NCBI GenBank assembly: GCA_036245525.1
Contig: BTPG01000006.1
Location: 67,914,786-67,978,785, forward strand
DNA from: Semisulcospira habei
Lineage: Eukaryota > Mollusca > Gastropoda > Semisulcospiridae
Length of the DNA stretch: 64,000 bases
Direction of reading: 5' to 3'
Shown in pieces: positions 1 through 10,000 of the stretch (its first letter is position 1; each line of letters begins with the position of its first letter). The position numbers were made by a program, and so were the translations under genes. Below the pieces are notes generated by a model that did not search any database, was not told where the DNA came from, and saw nothing but the letters and a program-made list of their open reading frames with translations.

Positions 1-99
1 AAGTCTTCACAACACAGCTGGTGAGGCTGATTGGGCGATAGCTGGTGGCCTTCTTTGGATCCTTCCCTTTCTTTAGAATGGGTTCATGATCGCTTCTTG

Positions 100-780
100 C
101 TAGAGTTGTGGTAGTGATCCTTCTTGCCAGCTGCTGTTGAGGACCTCAAGTAGCTTGTTTTCTGCTGCACTACCAAGGTGGGTTAGCATCTCGTTGGTGA
201 TGCCATCTGGACCAGGAGACTTCTTCGCCTTGAACTTTTTGAGAGCTGTATGAAGCTCTTTGTGTGTAATTGGTTGATTCATGGCATCCGCTGTTGCTTG
301 TTTGGCAGGTCTCTCTCTTTGCTCTCTTCTTGCTTCTCTCTGCTTTTCGGGGCTAACATGGAGATTGCTCACAGCTGCATAGTTTTTGGCAGATTGGTTT
401 GCAGCATGCTTTCCTGTTAGTATCTTCCCATTTTCTTCTAAGGTGATTTTTCCTTTGCTCGTGTTCTCATCGTTTAACTGCTTGGTCAGTTTCCAGAGCT
501 TTTTGCCGTCCTTCTCAAGGTTCAGGGAGCTTGTTTTCTCTTGCCAGCTCCTGCGTCTTGCCTGTAGCTTCTTCTTGAGAAATTTGGCTTTGGCTTCCTG
601 GAGGCGGATGTTGTTTGCCTGTGATGGGTTGACTTCTGCTTCCCTTCTGGCATCTGCGAGATCATCGTCCAGTTCCTGCAGTTCATTGCTCCAGTAGGGC
701 TTATAGTCTTTTCTAGCACCTCTGGGTATGGACTCACGCGCTGCTCTGAGGATGCTCATGTTGAGGTCCTTCACCACCAT
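100..780 (-). pseudogene. LINE ORF2 fragment: linker and start of reverse transcriptase
   Basis: A 226-residue open stretch downstream of the endonuclease on the minus strand. It begins MVVKDLNMSILRAARESIP, has a charged, helical linker rich in K, R and E, and ends with AKKSPGPDGITNEML, the RT motif (SPGPDGI) of non-LTR retrotransposons. The frame ends near 100 and the catalytic RT palm is outside the window. Confidence 0.8.
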
Positions 781-892
781 GTTGATGTCTCGACCTTCAA
801 CTCGAATGTCTTTGGTGAGTTCGCTGGGAAGGTTGCTTCAGCGCAGGGCTCCATGCCCAAGGTCAAAAAGACTGGCCGATGGTCACTTCCTC

Positions 893-1618
893 CTAGCTGT
901 TCTCCGACCTCTCTGCTGGCTTACTTGTGCATGTCTTCGTGCAGAAGGCTAGGTCAGGAGTCGATGTGGTGTGCCATCTTCTGGAGTAGAACGTGGGGCA
1001 GTCAATGGGACTGTTCAACAGAATGAGACCGTTGTCGTCCTGCCAGTTCTCCACCTCTTCTCCTCTCCGATCCAAGTGGTTGTATCCCCAACTTTGTAAG
1101 TGACTGTTGAAGTCACCCACCACAATGAAGTTGGAGGCCTTAGTGGGGATCGTGTCAAGGGTGAGTGGTCTGTCATTGGGGCAGTAGAAGTTGACCAGCT
1201 GGAAATCTGCTGTCTTCGTCTGGATCCGAATCACTTGGTACTTGGAGTTCTCCATGTGCGTATCAATAAAACAGGCATTGATGTTGTTCCTGATCAGGGT
1301 CAGGATTCCTCCCTTGCTTCGATCTGTTCTGTCGGACCTGAAGCACTGGTAGCCTCTCACTTTGAAGGACTTTTGGGGTGTCAGGTGCGTCTCCTGAATA
1401 CAGCAGATGTTGATGTTTTTCTCATGCAGGATATGCTCCAACTCAGTCTTCTTGTTCAGAATGCTTTCTGCGTTCCAGTGCATGACCTGAAAAGTTCGCT
1501 GCTGACTGGGATTCTTCCTGGTTGTAGTGGTGCCAGTAGCTCTCCTCCTGCGTCCCCTGGCGCGACAAGACGGACGGGAGGGACTTCCAGTAGCTGAGGC
1601 TGGGTCCCTTAGAGGCAC
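893..1618 (-). pseudogene. LINE APE-type endonuclease domain, copy 1
   Basis: This domain nicks target DNA to prime LINE reverse transcription. Visible motifs are HWNAESI with the metal-binding Asn, IQETHL with the catalytic Glu, GDFNSH with the Asp/Asn pair, and TSTPDLAF near the end. The final active-site histidine (DHRPVFF in copy 2) is lost here because about 50 bp are deleted and the frame shifts after residue 230. It is a decayed copy. Confidence 0.82.
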
Positions 1619-1704
1619 GGGACCCGACGCTGCTCCACCCTGGAGAGTCCTCTGTGGGTGAGCGCCATTGTCATCAATGATAGTTGGCCATATAGTGATG
1701 ATAG

Positions 1705-2252
1705 AGCACGAATCGGTAAAGCCAGAGCAACCTTTCTCCAGTTGAAAAAAGTGTGGAGTTCCAGAGAGCTGTCACAACACACCAAAGTCCGGATTTTCAA
1801 CTCCAATGTAAAAGCAGTTCTCCTATATGGAGCAGAGACATGGAGATTGACAAAAACCACAGTCAACAGAGTACAGACCTTCATGAACAGTTGCCTTAGA
1901 AGAATTTTGAAAATCCACTGGCCAGAGAAGATCAGCAACGTCAGACTCTGGGAGAGAACAGAGCAGATAACAGCAGAGAATGAAATTGGGCGAAGAAGAT
2001 GGGGATGGATCGGTCACAGTCTGAGAAAGCCAGCTTCCAGTATCACTAGGCAGGCATTGTCATGGAACCCCCAGGGAAAGAGGAAAAGAGGTAGGCCGAG
2101 AAACTCCTGGCGTCGAGACCTCCAAGCAGACATCAAGAGACTGGGAACCACCTGGAGTAGAATCGAAGGAGAAGCGCAGGACAGGAGTTGCTGGAGGTCT
2201 CTCGTCGACGGCCTATACCCGGGTAGGGGTGACAGGCGTAAGTAGTAGTAAG
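1705..2252 (+). mobile_element. 5'-truncated LINE inserted in LINE copy 1
   Basis: This plus-strand fragment carries the C-terminal end of a LINE ORF2 and a 3' tail of TAAG-like repeats (GTAAGTAGTAGTAAG). It is flanked by a 14-bp direct repeat, TATAGTGATGATAG at 1691-1704 and TATAGTCATGATAG at 2253-2266 (one mismatch), which is the expected target-site duplication. The uninterrupted target can be read in LINE copy 2 near 4290. Confidence 0.88.
1706..2245 (+). pseudogene. LINE ORF2 C-terminal fragment
   Basis: The open frame over this fragment encodes the post-RT region of a non-LTR element with [38 protein letters not shown] and a basic [16 protein letters not shown] block, and stops at 2245. 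The same domain, in better condition, occurs on the minus strand at 43591-44034. The N-terminal endonuclease and RT core are missing through 5' truncation. Confidence 0.85.
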
Positions 2253-2664
2253 TATAGTCATGATAGCGGGTTTGCGTGGATCCGTGGTTTATCAGAATGC
2301 GCCGTGCGGCCCGGGTCCTCCGTCTTCAGCATTCGAGGTTTCTGTCGGGGTTACCTCACCCTTAGCTCCTGGTATACGACCTTCCCTGGGAACACAGGGT
2401 GGCTAGAGCTTTTTGCGGCTTTTGATCACATGATAAACCCGTCATTGGACACATGGGAATTTCAGTGGAGGTAGCAGTGCCACCTGCTACCCCGCCCCGT
2501 CCTGGTAAGCTCATCGCCATTTGGTCCGCGACTGCTTGTGCAGCTAACCTCCATATCTGAAGGCCGTTACCCTATCCGCCACCCGGGGACGCGCTAGGTT
2601 GGGGGTGGTCGCCCCACTGAAAATCCCACACTGGGTTAAGGAAGTTCAGCATGTCCTAGATATT

Positions 2665-2898
2665 TTTAATAAGATTTGAGCGTTTATAGACTATGATGTT
2701 TCTATTATTTTGACCTTTTTGAGAGTCTGTCAACGTTTTTCTTTAAAGACCTGTGCAACATTTTAGCCTGACATATTTTAAAGGTATATTTACATCATGT
2801 CTTAAGACCTTTCTTTTAGTCTGGCTGACCAGATTTTTACCCTTCCCGCCGTGAGATGGCCTTAGTTGCCTGCTCGGCATTAAACCCAAATAACTAAC
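2665..2898. other. Spacer with SINE-like 3' tail
   Basis: AT-rich sequence without coding signal lies between the two LINE copies. Its right part (2846-2898) is GCCGTGAGATGGCCTTAG, then TTGCCTGCTCGGC, then AAACCCAAATAACTAAC. The same stretch occurs at 24976-25029 inside element C, so it is probably the 3' end of a SINE-like repeat. Confidence 0.55.
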
Positions 2899-4690
2899 TC
2901 TCTTCTTGCTTCTCTCTGCTTTTTGGGGCTAACATGGAGATTGCTCTCAGTTGCATAGCTTTCAGCAAATTGGTTGGCAGCATGCTTTCCTGTTAGTATC
3001 TTCCCATTTCTTCTAAAGTGATGTTTCCTTTGCTCGTGTTCTCATCGTTCAACTGCTTGGTCAGTTTCCAGAGCTTTCTGCCATCCTTCTCAAGGTTCAA
3101 GGAGCTTGTTTTCTCTTGCCAACTCCTGCGTCTTGCCTGTAGCTTCTTCTTGAGAATTTGGCTTTGGCTTCCTGGAGGCGGATGTTGTTTGCCTGTGATG
3201 GGTTAACTTCTGCTTCCCTTCTGGCATCTGCTAGATCATCATCCAGTTCCTGCAGTTCATTGCTCCAGTAGGGCTTGTAGTCTTTTCTAGCACTTCTGGG
3301 TATGGACTCACGCGCTGCTCTGAGGATGCTCATGTTGACGTCCTTCACCACCATGTTGATGTCTCGACCTTCGATTCGAATATCTTTGGTGAGTTCGCTG
3401 GAGTGGTGTCTAAAGAGGAACCAGTTCGCTCTTTTGTAGTTCCACCGTGGGAAGGTTGCTTCAGCGCAGGACTCCGTGCCCAAGGTAAAAAAGACTGGCC
3501 GATGGTCAATTCCACCTAGCTCTTCTCCGACCTCTCTGCTGGCTTGCTTGTGCATGTCTTCTGTGCAGAAGGCTAGGTCAGGAGTCGATGTAGTGTGCCA
3601 TCTTCTGGAGTAGAATGTGGGGCAGTCAATGGGACTGTTCAACAGAATGAGATTGTTGTCGTCCTGCCTCTTCTCCTCTCTGATCCAAGTGGTCGTATCC
3701 CCAACTTTGTGAGTGACTGTTGAATTCGCCCACCACAATGAAGTTGGAGGCCTTAGTGGGGATCGTGTCAAGGGTGAGTGGTCTGTCGTTGGGGCAGTAG
3801 AAGTTGACAGATGGAAATCTTCTGTATTCGTCTGGATCCGAATCACTTGGTACTCGGGAGTTCTCCATGTGCGTATCAATCAAACAGGCGTTGATGTTGT
3901 TCCTGATCAGGGTCAGGATTCCTCCCTTGCTTCGATCTTTTCTGTTGGACCTGAAGCACTGGTAGCCTCTCACTTTGAAGGACTTTTGGGGTGTCAAGTG
4001 CGTCTCCTGAATACAGCAGATGTTGATGTTCTTCTCATGCAGGATATGCTCCAACTCGGTCTTCTTGTTCCAGTGCATGACCTGAAAAGGTCGCAGCTGA
4101 CTGGGATTCTTCCTGGTTGTGGTGGTGCCAGTGGGTCTCCTCCCGTGTCCCCTGGCATGACAAAACGGACGGAAAGGACCTCCAGTAGCTGAGGCTGGGT
4201 CCCTTAGAGGCATGGGACCCGACGCTGCTCCACCCTGGAGGGTCCTCAGTGGGCAAGAGCCATTATCGTCAATGCTAGTTGGCCGTATAGTCATGATAGC
4301 AGGTTTGCGTGGATCCATGGTTTATCAGAATGCGCCGTGCGGCCTGTGTCCTCCGTCTTCAGCATTCGAGGTTTCTGTCGGGGTTACCTCACCCTTAGCT
4401 CCTGGTATGCGACCTTCCCTGGGAACACAGGGTGGCTGAACTTTATGCGGCTCTTGATCGCATGATAAACCCGTCATTGGACACATGGGGAATTTCAGTG
4501 GAGGTAGCAGTGCCACCTGCTACCCCGCCCCGTCCTGGTAAGCTCATCGCCATTTGGTCCGCGACTGCTTGCGCAGCTAACCTCCATATCTGAAGGCCGT
4601 TCCCCTATCTGCCACCCGGGGATGCACTAGGCTGGGGATGGTCACCCCACTGAAAATCCCACACTGGGTTAAGGAAGTTCGGCATGTCCG
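2899..4690 (-). mobile_element. LINE, 5' part, copy 2
   Basis: A second minus-strand copy of the same LINE. Its leader (4295-4690) and endonuclease region (about 3500-4255) align throughout with copy 1 and contain the uninterrupted site where copy 1 received the nested LINE. It stops abruptly at 2899 beside the SINE-like tail, so its 3' part is missing. Its 5' end abuts the truncated DIRS fragment at 4691. Confidence 0.83.
3097..4252 (-). pseudogene. LINE endonuclease and linker, copy 2 (frameshifted)
   Basis: Two overlapping minus-strand frames (3626-4318 and 3097-3879) together carry the APE endonuclease: HWNKKTEL (shortened at the first motif), IQETHL, TSTPDLAF and the terminal GIDHRPVFF histidine motif, followed by the MSILRAARESIP linker. 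A frameshift near 3830 separates the halves, and GEFNSH replaces the usual GDFNSH. The copy is not functional. Confidence 0.8.
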
Positions 4691-4718
4691 AGGGCGATGG
4701 AGTGAACATCGCAAACTC

Positions 4719-5427
4719 CTAAAAATCCTCTATACTTCTCACCACCGCCTGAGTTGCCAAGTCCAGGAAACTCGCACACGCCAGAGAGTTACGCACCAGG
4801 GTAGTAGTGTGCTCAAGTCCGGGAGGAAAAAACCGACGAGCAAGGAACCTTGCCTCTGGCCTGCAACTGAGCCTCTGGGTCCACCGTTGGAAGGGGGCAG
4901 GCAAAAGCTTGAGAATGTCCCGCGTACCGCGCCTGCTGAAACTTGATATCGACGCCGAAAGGCCACCGTGTGTTGGTGAAGAAACCTCTATCATGGCGCT
5001 TGCCTAGAGCGAGTTGTTCGTTAAACGCATCCATCGGATCCCGAATTCCCGGTGGCTGAGGCAGAGTCTTAAAACGCTTCACATGTAGAGGAACATCCAC
5101 CAAAGCCGCGGCTTTCCTCTTGAGTGGGGGTGACGGAGGGCAGCTCTCCAAGGGAAGAATCTTGGCGATCAACCGCGCTGCCTCGTCTGGAGCACGCGAA
5201 GTGTCTGTCACGCCTGACAGACCCCCCCGGTGCATCCAAGTCCGAAGTGCTGCGAGGGCGAGGATCCAGTGAGAAAATGGCGGAAGCGGAGTCCTCCGGA
5301 AATAAGCTGAGAATGTCATCATCCCCGACCACAGGAGAGACTGCAACTGTGTCCCGATGTGGAGAACCATAGTCCGAAAGTCGGCGCGGCGAGCTAAAGG
5401 AAGTAGAAAGGCTAGCAGAATGCGCAT
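4719..5427 (-). pseudogene. DIRS Gag C-terminal core, antisense copy (frameshifted)
   Basis: Two minus-strand frames (4813-5427 and 4719-4994) carry the conserved Gag core: AARLIAKILPLESCPPSPPL, KRFKTLPQPPGIRDPMDAF, the [18 protein letters not shown] block and [18 protein letters not shown]. It matches the Gag core of the sense elements and is interrupted by a frameshift near 4900 and by truncation at 4690. Confidence 0.75.
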
Positions 5428-6036
5428 GCTGTCGAGAACCGGGCACTACTGTAGAGATGACCGGGGCTCCTGCTCGGCCGACGCGTAAAGAGAGAAGCTC
5501 CGAAGTCGAGGCCCGAGGGGAAGCATCAAACTGACACGCAGAGGGCCTATTCCTAGGGCTGGGCGAGCGGCTGAGACGAACAAAAGTCCGAGGGGCGCGA
5601 GGGACCGTCTACGGCCGGGAGCCCTGACAGCGCCGGGGGAAGGAGACCGACGTCGCGGGGACAGGCTCCTATTGAGGTGGCGCGGGAAAAAGCGCCAGTC
5701 CGAAGACGGAAGCCTGCGAGGGCAGGCAGAGGCTGACGGATGGTGTCGGCGGGAAGCGAGCGAAGGTGGGAGGGAGTCCCGCGTGCCCTGTCTCGGCCAC
5801 CCCTTGCGGAGGACCATGCGAGACTGGCATAGGTCTCTCGGCCACCCCTTGCGAAGGGCCATGCGAGACGGGTTGGACTCTACCGGCCATCACTGTGAGA
5901 GGGCGAAATGGGACTGAGTCCATCAACCGCTGAGAAGAGGGCCCCACAATCTCCGAAGTCGCCCGCCGGCGCAGAGATTTGAGGGGGGTGGGGGCTACCG
6001 GAATAACAATGCTACACACTGACCTGTCTTGTTCCA

Positions 6037-6306
6037 TCAGCGTGGTAGATTCCGTAGCCCCGGGGCGGTGACGCTGATAGAATTCCCAAAGCTGCGACCA
6101 CTTAACTCCTTCCAAGTCGCACAAACGGTGCAGGAACGGGCAGAGGAGCAGCCAGAGCAAGGAAGACACAGCTTATGGTCGTCTGTAGGCCACTGAAAGC
6201 CCTTGCAACGCTTGCAGTTGCGAAGCTGTACACTGCAACACAAAGCAGATGCCATTTTGAAACAACACGTGGGCCCGACACGAAAGGGCCCGTGAACAGT
6301 ACTCAC
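6037..6306 (-). pseudogene. DIRS Gag N-terminus (Cys/His cluster), antisense copy
   Basis: The minus-strand frame contains NCKRCKGFQWPTDDHKLCLP followed by CSGCSSARSCTVCATW. This is the same C-x2-C...H-x2-C-x2-C-x2-C...C-x2-C cluster seen at the Gag start of elements A, B, D, E and F. It probably binds zinc; its role in DIRS Gag is not established. Confidence 0.75.
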
Positions 6307-6720
6307 GACCGGTCAAGGGGTGAAGCCCACAAACGAACTGAAAAAAATTCCAAGGGAGGTGCCGATGAGAAAGTAAACGGTCAGTTTACTAGTAGGCATA
6401 ACCTGAGGCCTTACCTCGCCATCTACGAGCCACTAAGGGAGGTAGAAGTAAAAACCAATCCAAAAACGAGAGAGTCTGAAGCCGGTGACCGTCCACAGTG
6501 AAGCAAAGGGTACAACTGGCGGGAATATACAGCGCATGACCTGATGGAGGGAGGGGAGACTGCCCGGTCACTTGGTTATAACTCTCTCTCTCTCTTACGC
6601 CCCTTGTTGGGTAGGTGTACACAAGGATGCTTAGGCTGACATTGGGTAAGTTAAGCGGTATATTTCATACAGTAATGCCATCGGTAATGGATTTTGAAAC
6701 CTGTAATGTATCATTTTAGA

Positions 6721-6926
6721 GAAAAATTCATTTTTCAGATTTGTGAGTTGTCCTATGAAGGCTGGATTACAGTTCTGGCGATAGATTGACCATGATAATT
6801 CCAGGGTAGTGCCAGGACAGCTTGGCACCCACAGGCGCCAAGCTGTCCTGTCCACCACCTTTGAACTATCATGGTAAAATTTATCTCATGTTAGAGCATG
6901 TCAGGACTTGAAGGGTTAGACAGCTG
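6721..6926. repeat. Palindromic MITE remnant next to the antisense DIRS copy
   Basis: The sequence GTCCTATGAAGGCTGGATTACAG is shared with the intact MITE at 23795-24001 and leads into a near-perfect palindrome (6788-6875) centred on AGCTTGGCACCC/GGCGCCAAGCT. The remnant ends near GAAGGGTTAGA. The left half of the MITE is missing where the DIRS copy begins. Confidence 0.65.
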
Positions 6927-6971
6927 TAGATTGGACTCAAAGTGACTTGTTGATTTGTTTTTCCATGACAG

Positions 6972-7034
6972 AAATTTTCCAACACCAGTAAAAATGACAA
7001 GAAGCAGAACACAGGAGTATCTCCGGCCTTTCTA
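6972..7034 (+). CDS. GTF2H1: GTF2H1 exon (first in window)
   Basis: A 63-nt exon after a CCATGACAG acceptor and before a GTAAGT donor. It reads 21 codons in phase 0, ending in GVSPAFL. This corresponds to the linker before the second BSD region of p62, where human p62 has GISAAFL. The next exon begins ADIKPQTDG in the same phase. It is short and only moderately conserved, so it is less certain than the other exons. Confidence 0.78.
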
Positions 7035-10000
7035 GTAAGTATCAGATAATACTCCCTCGCCTGATGAGCAGAACAAATGCGATAATTTTGGGATCATTGG
7101 AAACACTTCAGTGTTTCCGATGAATCTAGAACTGTCACATTTCTTTTGCTCGTCAGTATGCTTTTGTGTGCAGCAAAAATAAAACACTTTTCGCAGACTA
7201 TTTTTCACCCCCTTGTGCAAGGAACCACCAGTACTGTACACATTGTATCATTGTCAGTGAAATGATACATTACAGGTTTTGTAAAGACAGTCAAACCTGT
7301 CTTAGCGACACCTGTATCGGGCACCACCCAGTCTTGGTCTCGTGGTCTTTTTTTTTTTTTTTTTACTGTTTTACTGTTGGATAACCCTCTGTAAGGAGAC
7401 CACCTGTCTAAGGTGACCACTTTTTAATGGTCCCTTACACAGGTTTGACTGTATGACATGAAACCGTTGTGCTATAAATGCAGTCTGGTCTGTCATTTTA
7501 GACCCTATGGTCTAAGTTGTAAGGTCCAAAATCGTGTACCAGCGCTCAAATTTGTGTCTGGCTGTAAATTTGTGTCTGGTTGTAGATAGAGTTGAGCAGT
7601 TTGTGACGTACAGAAGCAAATCTATGATGTGATGTGCTTTGCTTTTCTCTGCAGGCTGACATCAAGCCACAGACGGATGGCGCCAACGGTCTCAAGTACA
7701 ATCTCACTGCTGACATCATCGAGTCTATTTTCAAAACCTACCCCATGGGTAAGGTGGTTTTCATTGAACACGATGAGACACTAAATTAACCCATTTATCC
7801 CCAAGGCAGCACGTCTGAAATTTTGGGGTGCCATTTTACAACTATATATCAGCTGCAGGAGATGGATCGACCATGATAATTCAAGGGTAGTGCCAGATTA
7901 GCTTGGCGCCTGATGGCGCCAAGCTAATCTGGCACTGCCCTTGAATTATCATAGTCGATCCACCTCCTGCTGTTGGGCGTTGGGGCTAAATGGCGTAACA
8001 AATTTGAAAGTTGTCATCCCAATCCCAGCAAGGAAAGAACCGTGATTTCATCACAGTGTATTGTAATAAGTAGAGCTGTGATAAGCCTTTATAACTGATA
8101 CAGGCACGAGGCATAAATTGTACTTGCAGGGGCTCTTGAGAATCTACTCTTCTTGCATTTGTGAGTTGCTAGTCATATTTTGGCTTTAAAGGGTTGCTGA
8201 ATGAACTTCTACATCTCTTAAACCTTTTGGTTCCAGTGAAGAAGAAACATGCAGAGTGTGTGCCGCACTCTCTGTCCGAGTCTGAGTTTTGGACCCGGTT
8301 TTTCCAGTCCCACTATTTTCACCGTGATCGCGTCAACATCAGCAGCAAGGACATTTTCTCCGAGTGCGCCAAGCAGGATGAAGAAGGTCAGTGCAATTTG
8401 TTCATTCATTTATCGCCCCTTCAGTTTCAGTGTCAAATAAGGGAGATGCATAGGCTATGATACGGAAGAACCTGTTTCAATCAACCGCCATTTTTGTGAA
8501 GACAATATTTTCATAAGAGACATGATAGGTCTTGAAGGGCGAAAAGTGTCACCTGTCATTAAAGACCATCATTTAGGTGGCTACAGCCACCTAGGTCTTT
8601 TATGACAGGTGATGAGATCTCTCAGCAGGGTGTTCACTCAGAAAGGTTCTACAGTAGCAAGTCTTGACTGGCTTTGAGATACACGAACTAGCAAAGTGTT
8701 CAGCAGATTATCTGTAAGGGATTTGCGAGGTGGATGGAGGGTGGGCGGATGGATCCAGCAGATCAGACGAAACAACACGCACATATGAGTTGCACACCTA
8801 ATTACGACGATCGGAGGCATTTATTAGGACATGTACCAAGTGTGGGAGATAGTTGACCCGTTCAGTGCCAGCGGACACAGACTGTGTTTCTGCACTCTTT
8901 GTTAATTTCAGACCCCAAAACCCTAGATGTACCAGGGACATGGAATCAGAGTGGTGTCAGTAAGAGGCATAGATCCTCATGAGACCCCGCAACTGCAGGG
9001 GCTCATGAGGATCTATGCCTATTGCAGTTGGGTGGTGATCAAATTCTCAGCACTGAACGAGATAATCATAAAATTATCATGACCCAGCCTGTGATGTGTT
9101 TCAGGATGAGTCTGTGAAACGAGTCAGATTTCCGGTGCTTATTGTTTTTGAAGGGTTTTAAGAAGAAAAGATAGTGGTGGTACCTTGAAATTTTCATCCT
9201 GAGACATTACTGCTTGAAATAAAATTGATTATGATTGGTCAAAGGTGGTGCCAGAATAGCTTGGCGCCTGAGGCGCCAAGCTATTCTGGCACTTCTGGCA
9301 CCACACTTGAACTAAAATTAATGGTTGATCTCTCTTGTAATCTGTAGTTTAGCCTTCATAGGACAATAAGCAAATTTTAAAAAAAAGAAATCAGCCTCAG
9401 GATGTAATGGGTTAATATGCATCCACTCCGCATCTAATAATCAGAAACTGTTGAATTTATCTTTTCAGAAATCCGACAAGAGATTAGCCAGAAGGTGACC
9501 AACCCTCTGATCGACTTGACAGAAATCAAAGACACTGCTGCGGAAGATGTAAGTTACCCGTTAACACCTTGACCGCTGAGATAAAGTGAACACTGCCGAC
9601 TGCAAGAGTCACAGATCTTCATGGACCCCTGCAGTTGTGGGGGCACATGAGGACATGTGCCTCTTGCTGACCACGCTTTGAATCCATGTTCCTGGGATGG
9701 CTGGGGCATTTTGGCATTGAATTAATGAAGATTGCTTTAACACATTCGGCAACAAATGACATTGAAGGGGATAGCACATTTCTGCCCCTTGTGGGCATAT
9801 TTCGCTGGGGCTCCTTGGCATTGAATGAACTCATTCAGCCCGGCGCACGTATTTCCCAAATTTTGGGGGCGTCATCTAACGACTATGCACCTGTTGCAGG
9901 AGATGGATCGACCATGATAATTCAAGGGCAGTGCCAGATTAGCGTGGCGCCAACAGGCGCCAAGCTAGTCTGGCACTGCCCTTGAATTATCATGGTCGAC

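Larger units (their letters stand above)
1..2660 (-). mobile_element. LINE (non-LTR retrotransposon), 5' part, copy 1
   Basis: Reading leftwards from 2660, a ~400-bp 5' leader (2267-2660) is followed by an APE-type endonuclease (893-1618) and the beginning of a reverse transcriptase region (100-780). The rest lies off the left edge. The leader and endonuclease are repeated in copy 2 (2899-4690), and both copies start at the same base next to GGACATG on the minus strand, suggesting a full-length 5' end. Copy 1 lacks about 50 bp present in copy 2 (near 830), which breaks the frame after the endonuclease. It is interrupted by a second LINE at 1705-2252. The clade (Jockey-like or RTE-like) cannot be settled by eye. 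Confidence 0.85.
4691..6720 (-). mobile_element. Truncated DIRS-type retrotransposon, antisense copy
   Basis: The minus strand reads, from 6720 leftwards, a terminal repeat end (AGTAATGCCATCGGTAATGG in the + sense at about 6671) and then a Gag with the Cys cluster at about 6110-6255. Downstream are the Gag C-terminal core (4813-5427) and a block with [18 protein letters not shown] (about 4730-4790). The copy is cut at 4690 by the LINE leader, so RT, RNase H and recombinase are absent. Its Gag C-terminus is closest by eye to that of element E. It is the only antisense DIRS copy in the window. Confidence 0.8.

Noticed and set aside
386..697. Open frames on the plus strand over the LINE (386-697, 1100-1597, 3713-4192)
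   Set aside because: They lie opposite the endonuclease and RT linker, whose motifs are clear on the minus strand; these are shadow frames.
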